Part shown: piece by piece, positions 33,168-42,661 of the stretch | How positions within the stretch are numbered: the first letter of the stretch is position 1 | Layout: every line of letters begins with the position of its first letter | Origin: Candidatus Parcubacteria bacterium | GTDB lineage: Bacteria > Patescibacteria > ABY1 > BM507 > UBA12075 | Assembly: GCA_002869165.1 (NCBI GenBank) | Contig: PKTK01000005.1 | Span: 3,344 to 67,343, forward strand | DNA length: 64,000 nucleotides | Direction of reading: 5' to 3' | Notes under the pieces: generated by a model | Seen by the model: the letters and a program-made list of their open reading frames with translations, nothing else | Database searches by the model: none | Told to the model about the DNA's origin: nothing | Position numbers and translations under genes: made by a program

Positions 33168-36128
33168 ATGAAAAAACCAAAACCATTAAATTTATCCAAT
33201 TTAAATCAAGGTTGGAGAGCAAATAAATTCAAAAGATCAAATATAATCAAGAATAGATTGCGGGCAAAAAAATCTATACGTTTTCGCAAACCCTCTGTTT
33301 ATAAAAAAATTCCTTTTTTAAAATATTTTACAAAAAAGAATGTTTTTATTTTTACAATTATTATAGGTTTTATTGGAATTATATCCATTTCCTCTTTAAT
33401 ACTTTGGTTATCCAGAGGTCTTCCTAGTCCTGATCAACTAATGATTAGAGAAATTGCACAAAGCACAAAAATATTTGATAGAACCGGTGAAGAATTACTT
33501 TACGAAATTCATGGCAACCAAAAAAGAACATTAGTTAACTTAGATGATATTCCCAAATACGTCCAACAAGCAACTATTTCAATTGAAGATAAAAATTTCT
33601 ATGAACACAAGGGATTTTCTCTTATAGCAATAGCAAGAACTGGTATTACTAATATTTTATATGGAAGAAAAGCAGGTGCCTCCACACTTACACAACAGTT
33701 TATCAAAAACTCCGTTCTAACTTCAGAAAAAAAATATTCGAGAAAAATAAAAGAATTTATTTTAGCCTATAGATTAGAAAAACAATTTTCCAAGGATGAA
33801 ATATTACAAATGTATTTAAACGAAATTCCTTATGGTTCAACCTCTTATGGAGTTGAAGCAGCTAGTCAAAGATATTTTAATAAATCCGTTAAAGATATTA
33901 ACCTAGCTGAAGCAGCTATACTCGCTGCCCTTCCTCAGGCTCCTAGTGCTTATTCACCATACGGATCAAATAGAGATATTTTAATTGGTAGACAACATTA
34001 TATATTAGATCAAATGGCTGAACAGGGTTATATAACCAAAGAGGAAGCTCAAGCAGCAAAAGACTTTGAGCTTGTTTTTGAAAAACCCCAAGAAAACATC
34101 AAGGCGCCTCACTTTGTAATGTATATCAAAGAACAGTTAGCTGAAAAATATGGTGAAAAAATGATAGAACAAGGTGGTTTAAAAATATATACTACTATTG
34201 ATTTATATAAGCAAGAAATAGCAGAGCAAGTTATTAAAGACCATATGGAATCAAATGAAGAAAATTATGACGCTACTAACGCAGCTCTAGTTTCAATTAA
34301 TCCTAAAAATGGTCATATCTTGGCCATGGTAGGAAGTCGTGATTATTTTGATGAAGAGATTGATGGTCAAGTTAATGTTACCACTAGCTTAAGACAACCT
34401 GGCTCATCCATGAAACCACTTGTTTATGCTACTAGTTTTTTAAAGGGCTACACCCCTGATACTATCCTTTATGATGTGGTAACCAACTTCTCAAACGACA
34501 AGGAGGAGCCATATGAACCCCATAACTACGATTTAGCGGAAAATGGACCAGTAAGCATCCGAAAGGCGCTAGCGGGTTCTCTAAACATCCCAGCAGTTAA
34601 AGCAATCTATTTAGCTGGGGTAAATAATGTTTTAGATTTAGCTGAAGATATGAATTATACTACTCTAAAAGATAGAGATAGATATGGTCTTGCTTTAGTT
34701 TTAGGAGGAGCTGAAATAAAACTAGTTGAACACACCAATGCTTATTCAGCATTTGCAAGAGAGGGAAATATAAATGAACTTATTAGTATTTTAAAAATTG
34801 AAGATGCTGAAGGAAATATATTAGAAGAAGCAGAAGAAAAAGAATCAAAAGTAATGGATCCAAAAGCTGCTCGTATGATAAATGATGTTTTATCAGATAA
34901 TAATGCTCGTGCCTATGCTTTTGGCACTCAAAACTACCTAAATTTAGGTTCTAGGCCAGTAGCAGCTAAAACTGGGACAACTAATGATTATCGAGATGCT
35001 TGGACTATTGGTTACACTCCTTCAATAGTTACAGGTGTTTGGGTTGGTAATAATGATAATTCACCTATGAGAAGGGGTGCTGCTGGAGGTGTGGTAGCTG
35101 CTCCTATTTGGCATGATTATATGAAACAAATTTTAGGTGATACACCAATAGAATATTTTAAAGAACCTGAAATTAAAAATAGTGACAAACCACTTCTAAA
35201 CGGTGAAGCAGGAAGTATGGAGCTTATAAAAATCGATAAAGCAACTGGTTTACTAGCAACAGAATTTACACCAGAATCTTTTATTGAAGAAAAGAATTTT
35301 TTACAACCTCATTCAATACTACATTATATTGATATAAATGATCCATTGGGTGATATACCAGAAAATACTGAAAAAGATCCTCAATATAAACTTTGGGAAG
35401 AAGCAGTTATGAATTGGGCTCTTGAACAAGCTTCTAGTACAGAAACTGAAATAGTATTTGAAACTCCTCCAAGTGAATTTGATGATATTCATACGGAAGA
35501 AAATATTCCCAAATTAAAAATTATCTCGCCAAATAATAACCAAAGCCTTGAATTAATTGTTTTATCTATTAATATAGAAACAGATTCAAAAAGAGGAGTT
35601 GAAAGAGTTGAATATTATTTAAATAATTCATTATTCTCTATAAATTACAATCCTCCTTTTTCACTAAATAAACGAGTTGATTTTCTTAATAACGGTTTTC
35701 ATACAGTTAGAATTAAATCATGTGATGATGTAGATAATTGTATTGAAAAATCAATTAACTTTAATTTAAACTTAGAAAATAACAAAAAATCACTAACAAA
35801 GCCAAATATTTCCATTACTAATCCTTCCAATGGTTTAGCAGTAATGGATTTTGATTTTCCATTAACTATTTCACTTGATGTAGAAAATCCTCAATTAGCT
35901 TCTGAAATAAATATTTACTTAATAAATGAAAGTTTAGAACAAACTATTATTAAAAGTATTGCCCCAATAGAAAAAGATAAAGTATCAACCACCTGGGAAG
36001 ATATACCAAATAGTGGCACTTACCAATTTTTCGCTGAATTAATTTCTTGGGAAGGTGAAAAATTTAATACCGATAAAATAAGTATATCCATAAATAATAC
36101 CAAAGAAGAAACAGAAGAAGATAATTAA
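33168..36128 (+). CDS. Class A penicillin-binding protein (PBP1a-like)
   Basis: The 986-residue product has a basic cytoplasmic tail, one TM helix (residues about 55-80), a GT51 glycosyltransferase domain (SIEDKNFYEHKG, GASTLTQQFIKN, EIPYGSTSYGVEAA) and a transpeptidase domain with SSMK (after RQPG), SLN and KTGTT motifs. About 200 C-terminal residues form Ig-like or PBP-associated beta domains with two similar units (LKIISPNNNQSLELIV and ISITNPSNGLAV). It polymerises and crosslinks peptidoglycan outside the membrane. It starts 1 bp after the GalT-like stop, suggesting co-transcription. Confidence 0.95.
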   Translation: MKKPKPLNLSNLNQGWRANKFKRSNIIKNRLRAKKSIRFRKPSVYKKIPFLKYFTKKNVFIFTIIIGFIGIISISSLILWLSRGLPSPDQLMIREIAQSTKIFDRTGEELLYEIHGNQKRTLVNLDDIPKYVQQATISIEDKNFYEHKGFSLIAIARTGITNILYGRKAGASTLTQQFIKNSVLTSEKKYSRKIKEFILAYRLEKQFSKDEILQMYLNEIPYGSTSYGVEAASQRYFNKSVKDINLAEAAILAALPQAPSAYSPYGSNRDILIGRQHYILDQMAEQGYITKEEAQAAKDFELVFEKPQENIKAPHFVMYIKEQLAEKYGEKMIEQGGLKIYTTIDLYKQEIAEQVIKDHMESNEENYDATNAALVSINPKNGHILAMVGSRDYFDEEIDGQVNVTTSLRQPGSSMKPLVYATSFLKGYTPDTILYDVVTNFSNDKEEPYEPHNYDLAENGPVSIRKALAGSLNIPAVKAIYLAGVNNVLDLAEDMNYTTLKDRDRYGLALVLGGAEIKLVEHTNAYSAFAREGNINELISILKIEDAEGNILEEAEEKESKVMDPKAARMINDVLSDNNARAYAFGTQNYLNLGSRPVAAKTGTTNDYRDAWTIGYTPSIVTGVWVGNNDNSPMRRGAAGGVVAAPIWHDYMKQILGDTPIEYFKEPEIKNSDKPLLNGEAGSMELIKIDKATGLLATEFTPESFIEEKNFLQPHSILHYIDINDPLGDIPENTEKDPQYKLWEEAVMNWALEQASSTETEIVFETPPSEFDDIHTEENIPKLKIISPNNNQSLELIVLSINIETDSKRGVERVEYYLNNSLFSINYNPPFSLNKRVDFLNNGFHTVRIKSCDDVDNCIEKSINFNLNLENNKKSLTKPNISITNPSNGLAVMDFDFPLTISLDVENPQLASEINIYLINESLEQTIIKSIAPIEKDKVSTTWEDIPNSGTYQFFAELISWEGEKFNTDKISISINNTKEETEEDN

Positions 36129-36153
36129 AAGGAAGAATAATAACTACAAAAAT

Positions 36154-36184
36154 AAAAAACTACCATAAATAAAGGTAGTTTTTT
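36154..36184. terminator. Bidirectional terminator between the PBP gene and dnaN
   Basis: AAAAAACTACC pairs with GGTAGTTTTTT across a 9-base loop, giving U tracts in both directions. Confidence 0.85.
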
Positions 36185-36198
36185 ATATCTTTAAAATA

Positions 36199-37326
36199 TT
36201 ATTGTTTAATCGGCATTATAATATAAATATAATCATCTCCATTATCTGCTTTTAAAACACAAGGGGTATTTAAATCTATAATTTTTAAAATAATATTTTC
36301 CGTATTAATACTATTAACTCCTTCAAGTAAGTATATATAATTTAAAACTATTCCATTATCACTGCCTGTAATTTTTGATTCTATTTCTGTTTTATTTTCT
36401 CCAGTTATACCAGATGAAGATGATATTAAAGTTATATTTTTATCTATTGTAAAATCTAAATTAATATCATTTACACCTGTTTTTGAAAATATTGAAGCTG
36501 CTTTTATTGCTCTAATAAATTCATTTCTATTTATCATTATTTCTGTTTTAGAGTCTTTGGGAATAATTTGTTTATAGTCTGGATATTGTCCTTCTATAAC
36601 CCGAGAAACAACTTCAATCTTATCTATAGAAAACATTATTTGGTTATCACTTAAATAAAATTCAATTTCTGATTCTCTTTCATCTAATTCCTCAATTTTA
36701 ACATTTGATAAAACTCTTAATACTTCTTGGAGTGTTTTAACAGGAATTATAACCTTGGATTCCATTTTTGTATTTGATTCTATTTTAATTTGTTTCTCTG
36801 CTAATCTATACGAATCTGTAGCAGCTATAGTTAAATTGTCTTTATCAAATACAAACAAAACACCAGATAATTCCATTCTTGTTTCTGAATTTGAAACAGC
36901 AAATATTGTTTTACTAAGTGCTTTTTTAAAATCATTAATTTTTGTTTTAAAATATGTTTCTTTGTTAATTTGGGGTATTAAAGGAAAATCATCAGCCTTC
37001 TCTCCTTTTATTACAGTTTTGTAATTATCACTCTCTACAACTAATTCTTCTTTTTTGAGTTCAATATTTACTTTTTTATTTGCAAGTAATGAAATATAAT
37101 CGGAAATAATTTTTGAATTTACTGTAAAATTTCCCTCTTTTTCAATTTTCCCTCGAATAAAACAAGTAATACCAATTTCTAAATTAGTAGATATTAATTT
37201 AATTCCTTCTGAGTCAGCGTTAATTAATATATTATTTAAAATTGGAAGGTTAACATTTTTACCTGCTATATGAGAAACAAGAGATAAACCATTTTTTAAA
37301 TTTTCTTGCAGTGTGGAAATTTTCAT
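36199..37326 (-). CDS. dnaN: DNA polymerase III beta subunit (sliding clamp)
   Basis: The 375-residue product starts MKISTLQENLKNGLSLVSHIAGKN and contains VLPVL-like LPILNNILI, NRNEFIRAIKAASIF and a C-terminal DYIYIIMPIK, the end conserved in the beta clamp. The dimeric ring tethers the replicative polymerase to DNA. It follows dnaA on the same strand after 270 bp, the classical dnaA-dnaN order. Confidence 0.95.
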   Translation of the reverse strand: MKISTLQENLKNGLSLVSHIAGKNVNLPILNNILINADSEGIKLISTNLEIGITCFIRGKIEKEGNFTVNSKIISDYISLLANKKVNIELKKEELVVESDNYKTVIKGEKADDFPLIPQINKETYFKTKINDFKKALSKTIFAVSNSETRMELSGVLFVFDKDNLTIAATDSYRLAEKQIKIESNTKMESKVIIPVKTLQEVLRVLSNVKIEELDERESEIEFYLSDNQIMFSIDKIEVVSRVIEGQYPDYKQIIPKDSKTEIMINRNEFIRAIKAASIFSKTGVNDINLDFTIDKNITLISSSSGITGENKTEIESKITGSDNGIVLNYIYLLEGVNSINTENIILKIIDLNTPCVLKADNGDDYIYIIMPIKQ

Positions 37327-37596
37327 ATTGAATTATTTCTTTCTTATATTTATATATAATAAGTAATAGTAATAATAAGGGGTGTGATTAAGATTTCATT
37401 AAACTTTAATGTTTACTAATATTAGAATGAATTTTGGGTTTTTTGCCTGTGATTATCTTGTTGAATTTTTGTTTTTATTACTTGCGTAAAATGTGCTTAA
37501 GTAATTTAAATGATAAGTTATTAACTTTTCATTAAATTTCCTCACAGCTCTATTAACATGACAAATAACAACTTATCAATAGTCTCTTATGTGTAA

Positions 37597-38973
37597 TTAA
37601 TTGAAGCTAGAATATAATGATTGTTTAATTGATTCAATATCTTGTTTAATTTTTTCGTCTTTTTCAAGTTCTTTAGTTATTTTATTATATGCATGCATTG
37701 CAGTTGTGTGATCTCTACCGCCTAATTCTTGCCCAATAGTAGGATAAGAAAAATTAATCTCTTCTCTAAGTAAAAACATAGTAATTTGTCTTGGATAAAC
37801 TAATTCTTTTTTTCTACTTTTACCGATTAAGTCTTTATTTTCAATATCAAAATATTGAGAAATTACTTCTAAAATATTTTTTGCTGTAATTGATTTTGAT
37901 TTATTACTATTTATAATTGAGCTTAGAGTGTTTTTAGTGCTCTCAATGGTAGGTTTAGAGTTATTAAACTCATGAAAGGCAATAAGACGATTTAAAGCGC
38001 CCTCTAGCTCTCTAATGTTGTTCTGAACATTGTTAGCAATATAGTAAAGTATTTCTCCTTCCAACATATAATTCTTTTCTCGACACTTTGATTCTAGAAT
38101 TGCAACCCTGGTTTCAATATCAGGTTGAGTAATATCAGCAATCATCCCCCATTCAAAGCGTGAGAGTAGTCTTTTTTCAAGAGCAGGAATAGATCTAGGA
38201 GGTCTATCGGATGTTAGTACAATTTGTTTATCTGATTGATGAAGTTCGTTAAAAGTATGGAAGAATTCTTCTTGAGTACCATCCTTACCTCCCATAAATT
38301 GAATATCATCTATTAAAAGAAGGTCAACATTTCTATATTTATCTTTAAAATTCTTTGCTTGACCTGATTTAACAGAGTGAATATAGTCATTGGTAAATTT
38401 TTCACAAGTAACATACATCACATTTTCGGTTTTTTTAGATACCATATGTCCAATGGCTTGCAAAATATGTGTTTTTCCAAGACCCACTCCTCCATAAATA
38501 AATAATGGGTTATAAGCTTTACCGGGATTTGCTGAAACCGCTTGACAGGCAGCGTGAGCTAATTCATTTCCTTTTCCTACAATAAAATTATCAAAAATAT
38601 ATTTTAAATTTAAACCAAACCTATTAACTGGAGTTGAAGGGAGAGTGGCTGGTGTTTCCTGGATACTATCAACTTGCTTTTGCGCAGTTGATTTATTAAA
38701 TAAATTTGCGCTAGGATCAGCTTTTTTAGTTTCTACTTTATAAAATATTTCAGAAATTTTTTGATTTGCAATATTTTCCAGGGCTTCTGAAATAATACTG
38801 TGGTATTTTTTTTCTAACCAAGCTTTTGTGAAAGTGTTGGGAACACAAATAACAATTTTATCATCTTCAAACGAAGAGATAAAAGTGTTTTTAAACCAAG
38901 TGGTAAAGTTAGCGCGACTTAGATTGAGTTCTATTTCACCAAGAACAGATTGCCATAGTTGCTCATTATTCAT
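37597..38973 (-). CDS. dnaA: Chromosomal replication initiator DnaA
   Basis: The 458-residue product has an N-terminal DnaB-interaction domain, the AAA+ core with Walker A GGVGLGKTH and Walker B LLIDDIQFM, and the C-terminal DNA-binding helix with the GGRDHTTAMHA signature. It melts the origin and loads the helicase. A 21-bp perfect hairpin lies 18 bp upstream of its start and could take part in autoregulation or origin unwinding. Confidence 0.97.
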   Translation of the reverse strand: MNNEQLWQSVLGEIELNLSRANFTTWFKNTFISSFEDDKIVICVPNTFTKAWLEKKYHSIISEALENIANQKISEIFYKVETKKADPSANLFNKSTAQKQVDSIQETPATLPSTPVNRFGLNLKYIFDNFIVGKGNELAHAACQAVSANPGKAYNPLFIYGGVGLGKTHILQAIGHMVSKKTENVMYVTCEKFTNDYIHSVKSGQAKNFKDKYRNVDLLLIDDIQFMGGKDGTQEEFFHTFNELHQSDKQIVLTSDRPPRSIPALEKRLLSRFEWGMIADITQPDIETRVAILESKCREKNYMLEGEILYYIANNVQNNIRELEGALNRLIAFHEFNNSKPTIESTKNTLSSIINSNKSKSITAKNILEVISQYFDIENKDLIGKSRKKELVYPRQITMFLLREEINFSYPTIGQELGGRDHTTAMHAYNKITKELEKDEKIKQDIESIKQSLYSSFN

Positions 38974-39438
38974 AATTTGGAAATTAAAATATGAATATAT
39001 TATTTTTGTTTACAAGACGGGTAAAAAACAAAAATAATATATTCATCTTTGGTTTATTTTTAATAAGAGTTCGTTTTTTGTTTTGATTATTTGATTATAT
39101 CAAGTTATAGATTAAAACAAAAGACTGTTATTTGTTTATAACATGTGAATAAAAAGTGTACAAGTTGATTTGTCAATTTTCTTCACATATCACACAGCAT
39201 ATATCACATAATATTTTTGTTTTTGTTTTTTTGTGGATCAATTTCAAAAAACAAAATAAATTTATTTTTTGATATTTGTTGTGTTATATGTGTTGTGTTA
39301 GAATGTTGACTTTTTACTTATAAAGTGTTAATTTTATTTCATAAATAATAATAAAATTTCACTAAAAACAAAAAACAACAGTAAGTTGCTTTATTTTTTT
39401 TGAAAAAGATGTAATGTTAGTGAAAATATAGCAAATAT
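38974..39438. other. Probable replication-origin region (dnaA-rpmH intergenic)
   Basis: This 465-bp A+T-rich gap between divergent dnaA and rpmH is where oriC usually lies. DnaA-box-like nonamers are TGTGAATAA (39145-39153, one mismatch from TGTGGATAA) and TGTGGATCA (39232-39240, one mismatch). It also holds the dnaA-proximal 21-bp hairpin and runs of CACATATCACATAAC-like repeats near 39182-39212 and 39282-39300. No protein gene is visible. The box matches are imperfect, so the assignment rests mostly on gene order. Confidence 0.55.
38991..39046. repeat. 21-bp perfect inverted repeat upstream of dnaA
   Basis: Arms 38991-39011 and 39026-39046 are exact complements, with a 14-base loop richer in G and C. 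On the minus strand it would sit in the dnaA leader or overlap its promoter. Confidence 0.85.
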
Positions 39439-39576
39439 ATGCCAAAAAGAACTTTTCAGCCAAACACCAGAAAGGCTAAGAAAAAACATGGATTTCGTGC
39501 TAGAATGTTAAAAAAAGCAGGGAGAAAGACATTAAAAAGAAGAAGAGATAGAAAAAGAGCTTTACTTAGCAAATAA
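39439..39576 (+). CDS. rpmH: 50S ribosomal protein L34
   Basis: A 45-residue frame encodes MPKRTFQPNTRKAKKKHGF then a basic sequence ending RKRALLSK, the universal L34 pattern. It binds 23S rRNA. It opens the conserved rpmH-rnpA-yidD-yidC set next to dnaA. It is very short, as L34 always is. Confidence 0.97.
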   Translation: MPKRTFQPNTRKAKKKHGFRARMLKKAGRKTLKRRRDRKRALLSK

Positions 39577-39617
39577 TTTGTTTATTTAGCTAATTTTAGA
39601 TATTTAAATAATTTCAA

Positions 39618-39959
39618 ATGTTTAAAAAAACTGCTAGATTAAGAAAAAAAAAGGACATAGAAGCTGTTTTTAAGTCTAAAATTAGTAAATATAATAAATT
39701 TTTTGGTTTAAAGGCTAAAGAAAATAATTTAAACTATTCTCGTTTTACTGTTGTGGTTGGTACCAAGGTTTCCAAAAAAGCAGTTGTGCGAAATAGAATT
39801 AAAAGAAGAGTCAGATCCGTATTAAAAGAAGAATATAAAAGTTTAGAAAGAAATGTAGATTTGCTAATATTAGCATTAAATCAAGCTGAAAACATAGACA
39901 TGAAGGAAACTAGAAATTCTGTTAAAAATCTTTTAAAAACAGCAAAATTATTAAAATGA
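39618..39959 (+). CDS. rnpA: Ribonuclease P protein component
   Basis: The 113-residue basic product has the family pattern FKKTARLRKKKDIEAVF, RFTVVVGTKVSKKAV and the RNRIKRRVR box. It assists the RNase P RNA in 5' maturation of tRNAs. Its stop overlaps the yidD start by 4 bp. The RNA subunit gene was not identified in the window. Confidence 0.95.
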   Translation: MFKKTARLRKKKDIEAVFKSKISKYNKFFGLKAKENNLNYSRFTVVVGTKVSKKAVVRNRIKRRVRSVLKEEYKSLERNVDLLILALNQAENIDMKETRNSVKNLLKTAKLLK

Positions 39960-40246
39960 AAAAAAAGGCAATTGATATTATTACTTCTGTAGATACATTT
40001 TTGGCCTTTTTTTTAATTAAAATAGTAAAATTTTATCAAAAGTTCTTTTCTTTTGACCATAGTGCCTTTAAAATATTTTATCCTTTTGTATTTTGTAGAT
40101 TTAAACCTACTTGTTCAGAATATACAATTGATGCTCTAAAAAAATATGGAGCTATTCGAGGCACTCTAAAAGCAAGCTGGAGAATACTTCGCTGTAACCC
40201 CTGGAATAAAGGAGGATATGATCCAGTTGATAAAAATAATAAATAA
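39956..40246 (+). CDS. yidD: Membrane protein insertion efficiency factor YidD
   Basis: The 96-residue product carries the YidD signature CRFKPTCSEYTIDALKKYGA and RCNPWNKGGYDPV, with a hydrophobic N-terminal helix. It is a small membrane-associated factor that helps YidC-dependent insertion, and it lies between rnpA and yidC as usual. Confidence 0.95.
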   Translation: MKKKAIDIITSVDTFLAFFLIKIVKFYQKFFSFDHSAFKIFYPFVFCRFKPTCSEYTIDALKKYGAIRGTLKASWRILRCNPWNKGGYDPVDKNNK

Positions 40247-40294
40247 GGATTCGTAAATTCGTATTGATTCGTATTTTCGTAGCCCAAAATAATC

Positions 40295-41041
40295 ATGTTT
40301 CAAACTTTTTTTTATAAACCAGTTGTAAATTTACTTATCTTTTTATATGATATTATCCCTGGACACGATATAGGTCTGACTATTTTGATTTTTGTAGTTA
40401 TTGTTAAAATTGTTCTTCACCCTCTACAAAAAAAAGCGATTACTTCTCAAAAAGCCTTACAAGAAATTCAACCGGAAATTGAAGAATTAAAAAAGAAATA
40501 CAAAGATGACAAACAAGAACTTGGTAAAGCAACTCTAGAATTATACAAAGAAAAAAAAATCAATCCATTTTCATCTTGTTTGCCTCTCCTAATTCAACTC
40601 CCATTTTTAATAGCTATTTTTAGATTGTTTAGAACTGGTTTTACAGATAATAATATTTTTAACCTTACATATTCTTTTGTTAGTGCTCCCGAAACAATTA
40701 ATCCGATTACCTTGGGTTTTGTAGATTTGTCTCAACCAGGAAATATTCTTTTGTCAGTTTTGGCTGGTGGTGCCTTGTATGTCCAAACCAAAATGATGAT
40801 GGCGAGAAAACCAGAACAAAAGAAAAACCCTAATCCAAATGAAACTGAAAACATGATGAATATCATGAACAAACAAATGCTTTATATGATGCCTGTTTTT
40901 GTTGCTTATATTTCATACACCACTCCATCAGGCTTAGCACTTTATTGGTTTGTGTTTACCTACTTAACAGTAGTACAACAATATTTTTTATTTAAAAAAC
41001 GAGATGAAGATAGTATAGAAGTAATTAAAAAACAAAATTAG
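40295..41041 (+). CDS. yidC: Membrane protein insertase YidC/Oxa1
   Basis: The 248-residue product has the five-helix Oxa1/YidC core (helices near residues 25-45, 95-115, 150-165 and 205-235) and the family segment LIQLPFLIAIFRLF. As in Gram-positive-type YidC there is no large periplasmic domain. It inserts membrane proteins alone or with SecYEG. Confidence 0.93.
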   Translation: MFQTFFYKPVVNLLIFLYDIIPGHDIGLTILIFVVIVKIVLHPLQKKAITSQKALQEIQPEIEELKKKYKDDKQELGKATLELYKEKKINPFSSCLPLLIQLPFLIAIFRLFRTGFTDNNIFNLTYSFVSAPETINPITLGFVDLSQPGNILLSVLAGGALYVQTKMMMARKPEQKKNPNPNETENMMNIMNKQMLYMMPVFVAYISYTTPSGLALYWFVFTYLTVVQQYFLFKKRDEDSIEVIKKQN

Positions 41042-41053
41042 GAGGAAATTTTG
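41040..41053 (+). promoter_or_regulatory. Strong RBS with TTG start
   Basis: AGGAGG (41040-41045) is followed after 5 bases by TTG at 41051. No ATG or GTG lies at a suitable distance, so TTG is the likely start of the next gene. Confidence 0.6.
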
Positions 41054-41380
41054 CACATTAAAGACCTACTAGATAAGGGCCGAATAGGCGATTATGTAAT
41101 GATTTTGAAAAAACGTGAATATTATTATGGTGTTATTGAATCATATGATTTATTCGAGGAAGAAATTGTGTTCAATCTCAAAAATACCAAACGTTTAAAT
41201 GGTGAAAATTGGGAAGTCTGCAATACATATCAAATTATTTTACCTTTTAGTTGTAAACCAGAACGCATAAATTTTTTTGATGTTTTGCAAATAAAAAATT
41301 GTAAAGATATAATTTATATCTACCCTAAGGAGCTCAAAAGTATGAACCCAGTTTTTATGGGGCAACAACAAAACCGTTGA
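41051..41380 (+). CDS. Small protein, unknown function, TTG start
   Basis: The 109-residue soluble product (IKDLLDKGRIGDYVMILKKR...) is not recognised. It has no membrane segment and looks beta-rich in the middle. It lies 9 bp after yidC and is likely part of that transcript. Its terminator overlaps its TGA stop. Confidence 0.65.
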   Translation: MHIKDLLDKGRIGDYVMILKKREYYYGVIESYDLFEEEIVFNLKNTKRLNGENWEVCNTYQIILPFSCKPERINFFDVLQIKNCKDIIYIYPKELKSMNPVFMGQQQNR

Positions 41381-41401
41381 TAAAAAAATCAACGGTTTTT
41401 T
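41370..41401 (+). terminator. Terminator of the rpmH-yidC transcript
   Basis: AAAACCGTTGAT pairs with ATCAACGGTTTT across a short A loop, then T residues. Confidence 0.85.
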
Positions 41402-41443
41402 CTTGTTTTAAAAAAATAATATTAAAAGAGAAAAAAGGTTTAG

Positions 41444-42016
41444 TTATTTTAGAATTTCAACACCAAACTTTTTTAAGCTCTCAGACAACTCAAATATCGG
41501 TAAGCCCATAACTGCAAAGTAATCCCCTTCTATTTTTTTGATAAGTGTGCTTCCAAGGCCCTGTATCCCAAAAGCCCCTGCTTTATCCATTGGTTCTTTG
41601 CTTTTTATATACTTATCAATTTCATATTCACTTATATTTTTAAAATAAACCTTGGTTGTTTTGGTTTTGGTAATTATTTTTTCATCACTCATCACGCAAA
41701 GACCGGTTATTACTTGAACAGAATTAGAACTTATTTTTCTTAGCATTTTTTTGGCGTCTTGTTTGTTTTTTGGTTTGCCCATAACTTTATTTTCAAATAC
41801 AACCAAAGTGTCAGAACCAATTACTATAGTCTCGGGGCTTTTTTCAAGTACATCCTTGGCTTTGTTTACTGCAAAAAGTTCCACCAGTTTTTTTGGGGCT
41901 AATTTGATATTATTGTTTTCCTGAAAAGCACTTTCTTTAACTACAAAATTAAGTCCAAGGTTTTTTAATATTTCTTTTCGGCGGGGTGATTTACTGGCTA
42001 AGATTATTTTTTTCAT
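41444..42016 (-). CDS. maf: Maf-family nucleotide pyrophosphatase
   Basis: The 190-residue product begins IILASKSPRRKEILKNLGL, with the SxSPRR motif, and has VIGSDTLV, GKPKNKQDA and KAGAFGIQG. Maf proteins hydrolyse non-canonical or modified nucleoside triphosphates such as dTTP/UTP or m7GTP. It lies 1 bp from the PAS-domain gene upstream. Confidence 0.93.
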   Translation of the reverse strand: MKKIILASKSPRRKEILKNLGLNFVVKESAFQENNNIKLAPKKLVELFAVNKAKDVLEKSPETIVIGSDTLVVFENKVMGKPKNKQDAKKMLRKISSNSVQVITGLCVMSDEKIITKTKTTKVYFKNISEYEIDKYIKSKEPMDKAGAFGIQGLGSTLIKKIEGDYFAVMGLPIFELSESLKKFGVEILK

Positions 42017-42017
42017 A

Positions 42018-42368
42018 TTATACTTTGGCTAAATCTGTTATTTTTCCAACCACGTATTGTTTTCCTTCGTGTTCAATTACTTTGCCATAGCCAATAATTT
42101 TTATTCTAGAACCATCTTTTTTATTTACTACCAATTCAACTGGCGATTGTCTTTTATTTTCAACTATTTCCTGTAGTATTTCTTTTCTGTCCCCACCAAT
42201 TACCTCAGTTGTTTCATCAAATGGTTTTTCTAGAAAATTTACACATTCATAATCAACTAATTTACAAAAATTACCACTTACAGCAGTATAAGTTTGATTT
42301 TCTACATCAATAATAACATCATAGTCATTGATAATTTCTTTGGCTTTTTTTATTAAATTTTGCGTCAT
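42018..42368 (-). CDS. Single PAS-domain protein
   Basis: The 116-residue product is essentially one PAS fold: a helical start, YTAVSGNFCKLVDYE, PFDETTEVIGGDR and the terminal strands IKIIGYGKVIEHEGKQYVVGKITDL. No output domain is attached. It may act as a stand-alone sensor or dimerising partner. It is paired with maf in one transcript. Confidence 0.7.
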   Translation of the reverse strand: MTQNLIKKAKEIINDYDVIIDVENQTYTAVSGNFCKLVDYECVNFLEKPFDETTEVIGGDRKEILQEIVENKRQSPVELVVNKKDGSRIKIIGYGKVIEHEGKQYVVGKITDLAKV

Positions 42369-42416
42369 AATTTAATATGTTAATTATTATATTATTTATA
42401 ATATTACAGAAATTAA

Positions 42417-42443
42417 AAAGGAACAAGTCAAACTTGTTCCTTT
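42417..42443 (-). terminator. Terminator of the purE-containing unit
   Basis: AAAGGAACAAGT-CAA-ACTTGTTCCTTT is a perfect 12-bp stem just after the small gene ending at 42450. Confidence 0.75.
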
Positions 42444-42449
42444 GAGTAA

Positions 42450-42629
42450 TTATTTTTTTATCTTTAAGCCAATTTCTTCAAAAAATTCATTTGAATATGG
42501 TTGAGAATCTTTTGTATAAATCTCAGTTGTTTCAGTGTTGACGTGAGAAAACGTCCCCTCTTCAATTATTTTCCTTTGTTCTTTACTAGTGGATATTCCC
42601 CACCAAGAAGATTCATTGTCGTCTTTCAT
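42450..42629 (-). CDS. Small 59-residue protein downstream of purE
   Basis: A frame of 59 codons starts MKDDNESSWWGISTSKEQRK and ends FFEEIGLKIKK. A GAGAG site precedes its ATG by about 5-9 bases. It lies between purE and the terminator. It is acidic, with polar residues and no membrane segment; the family is unknown. Confidence 0.55.
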   Translation of the reverse strand: MKDDNESSWWGISTSKEQRKIIEEGTFSHVNTETTEIYTKDSQPYSNEFFEEIGLKIKK

Positions 42630-42661
42630 TTTTATCTCTCTTCATTGAATTTATATATCAT

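Noticed and set aside
39182..39300. CACATATCACATAAC-like repeats as a CRISPR array
   Set aside because: Units are short, degenerate and contiguous without unique spacers; no cas gene is in the window.
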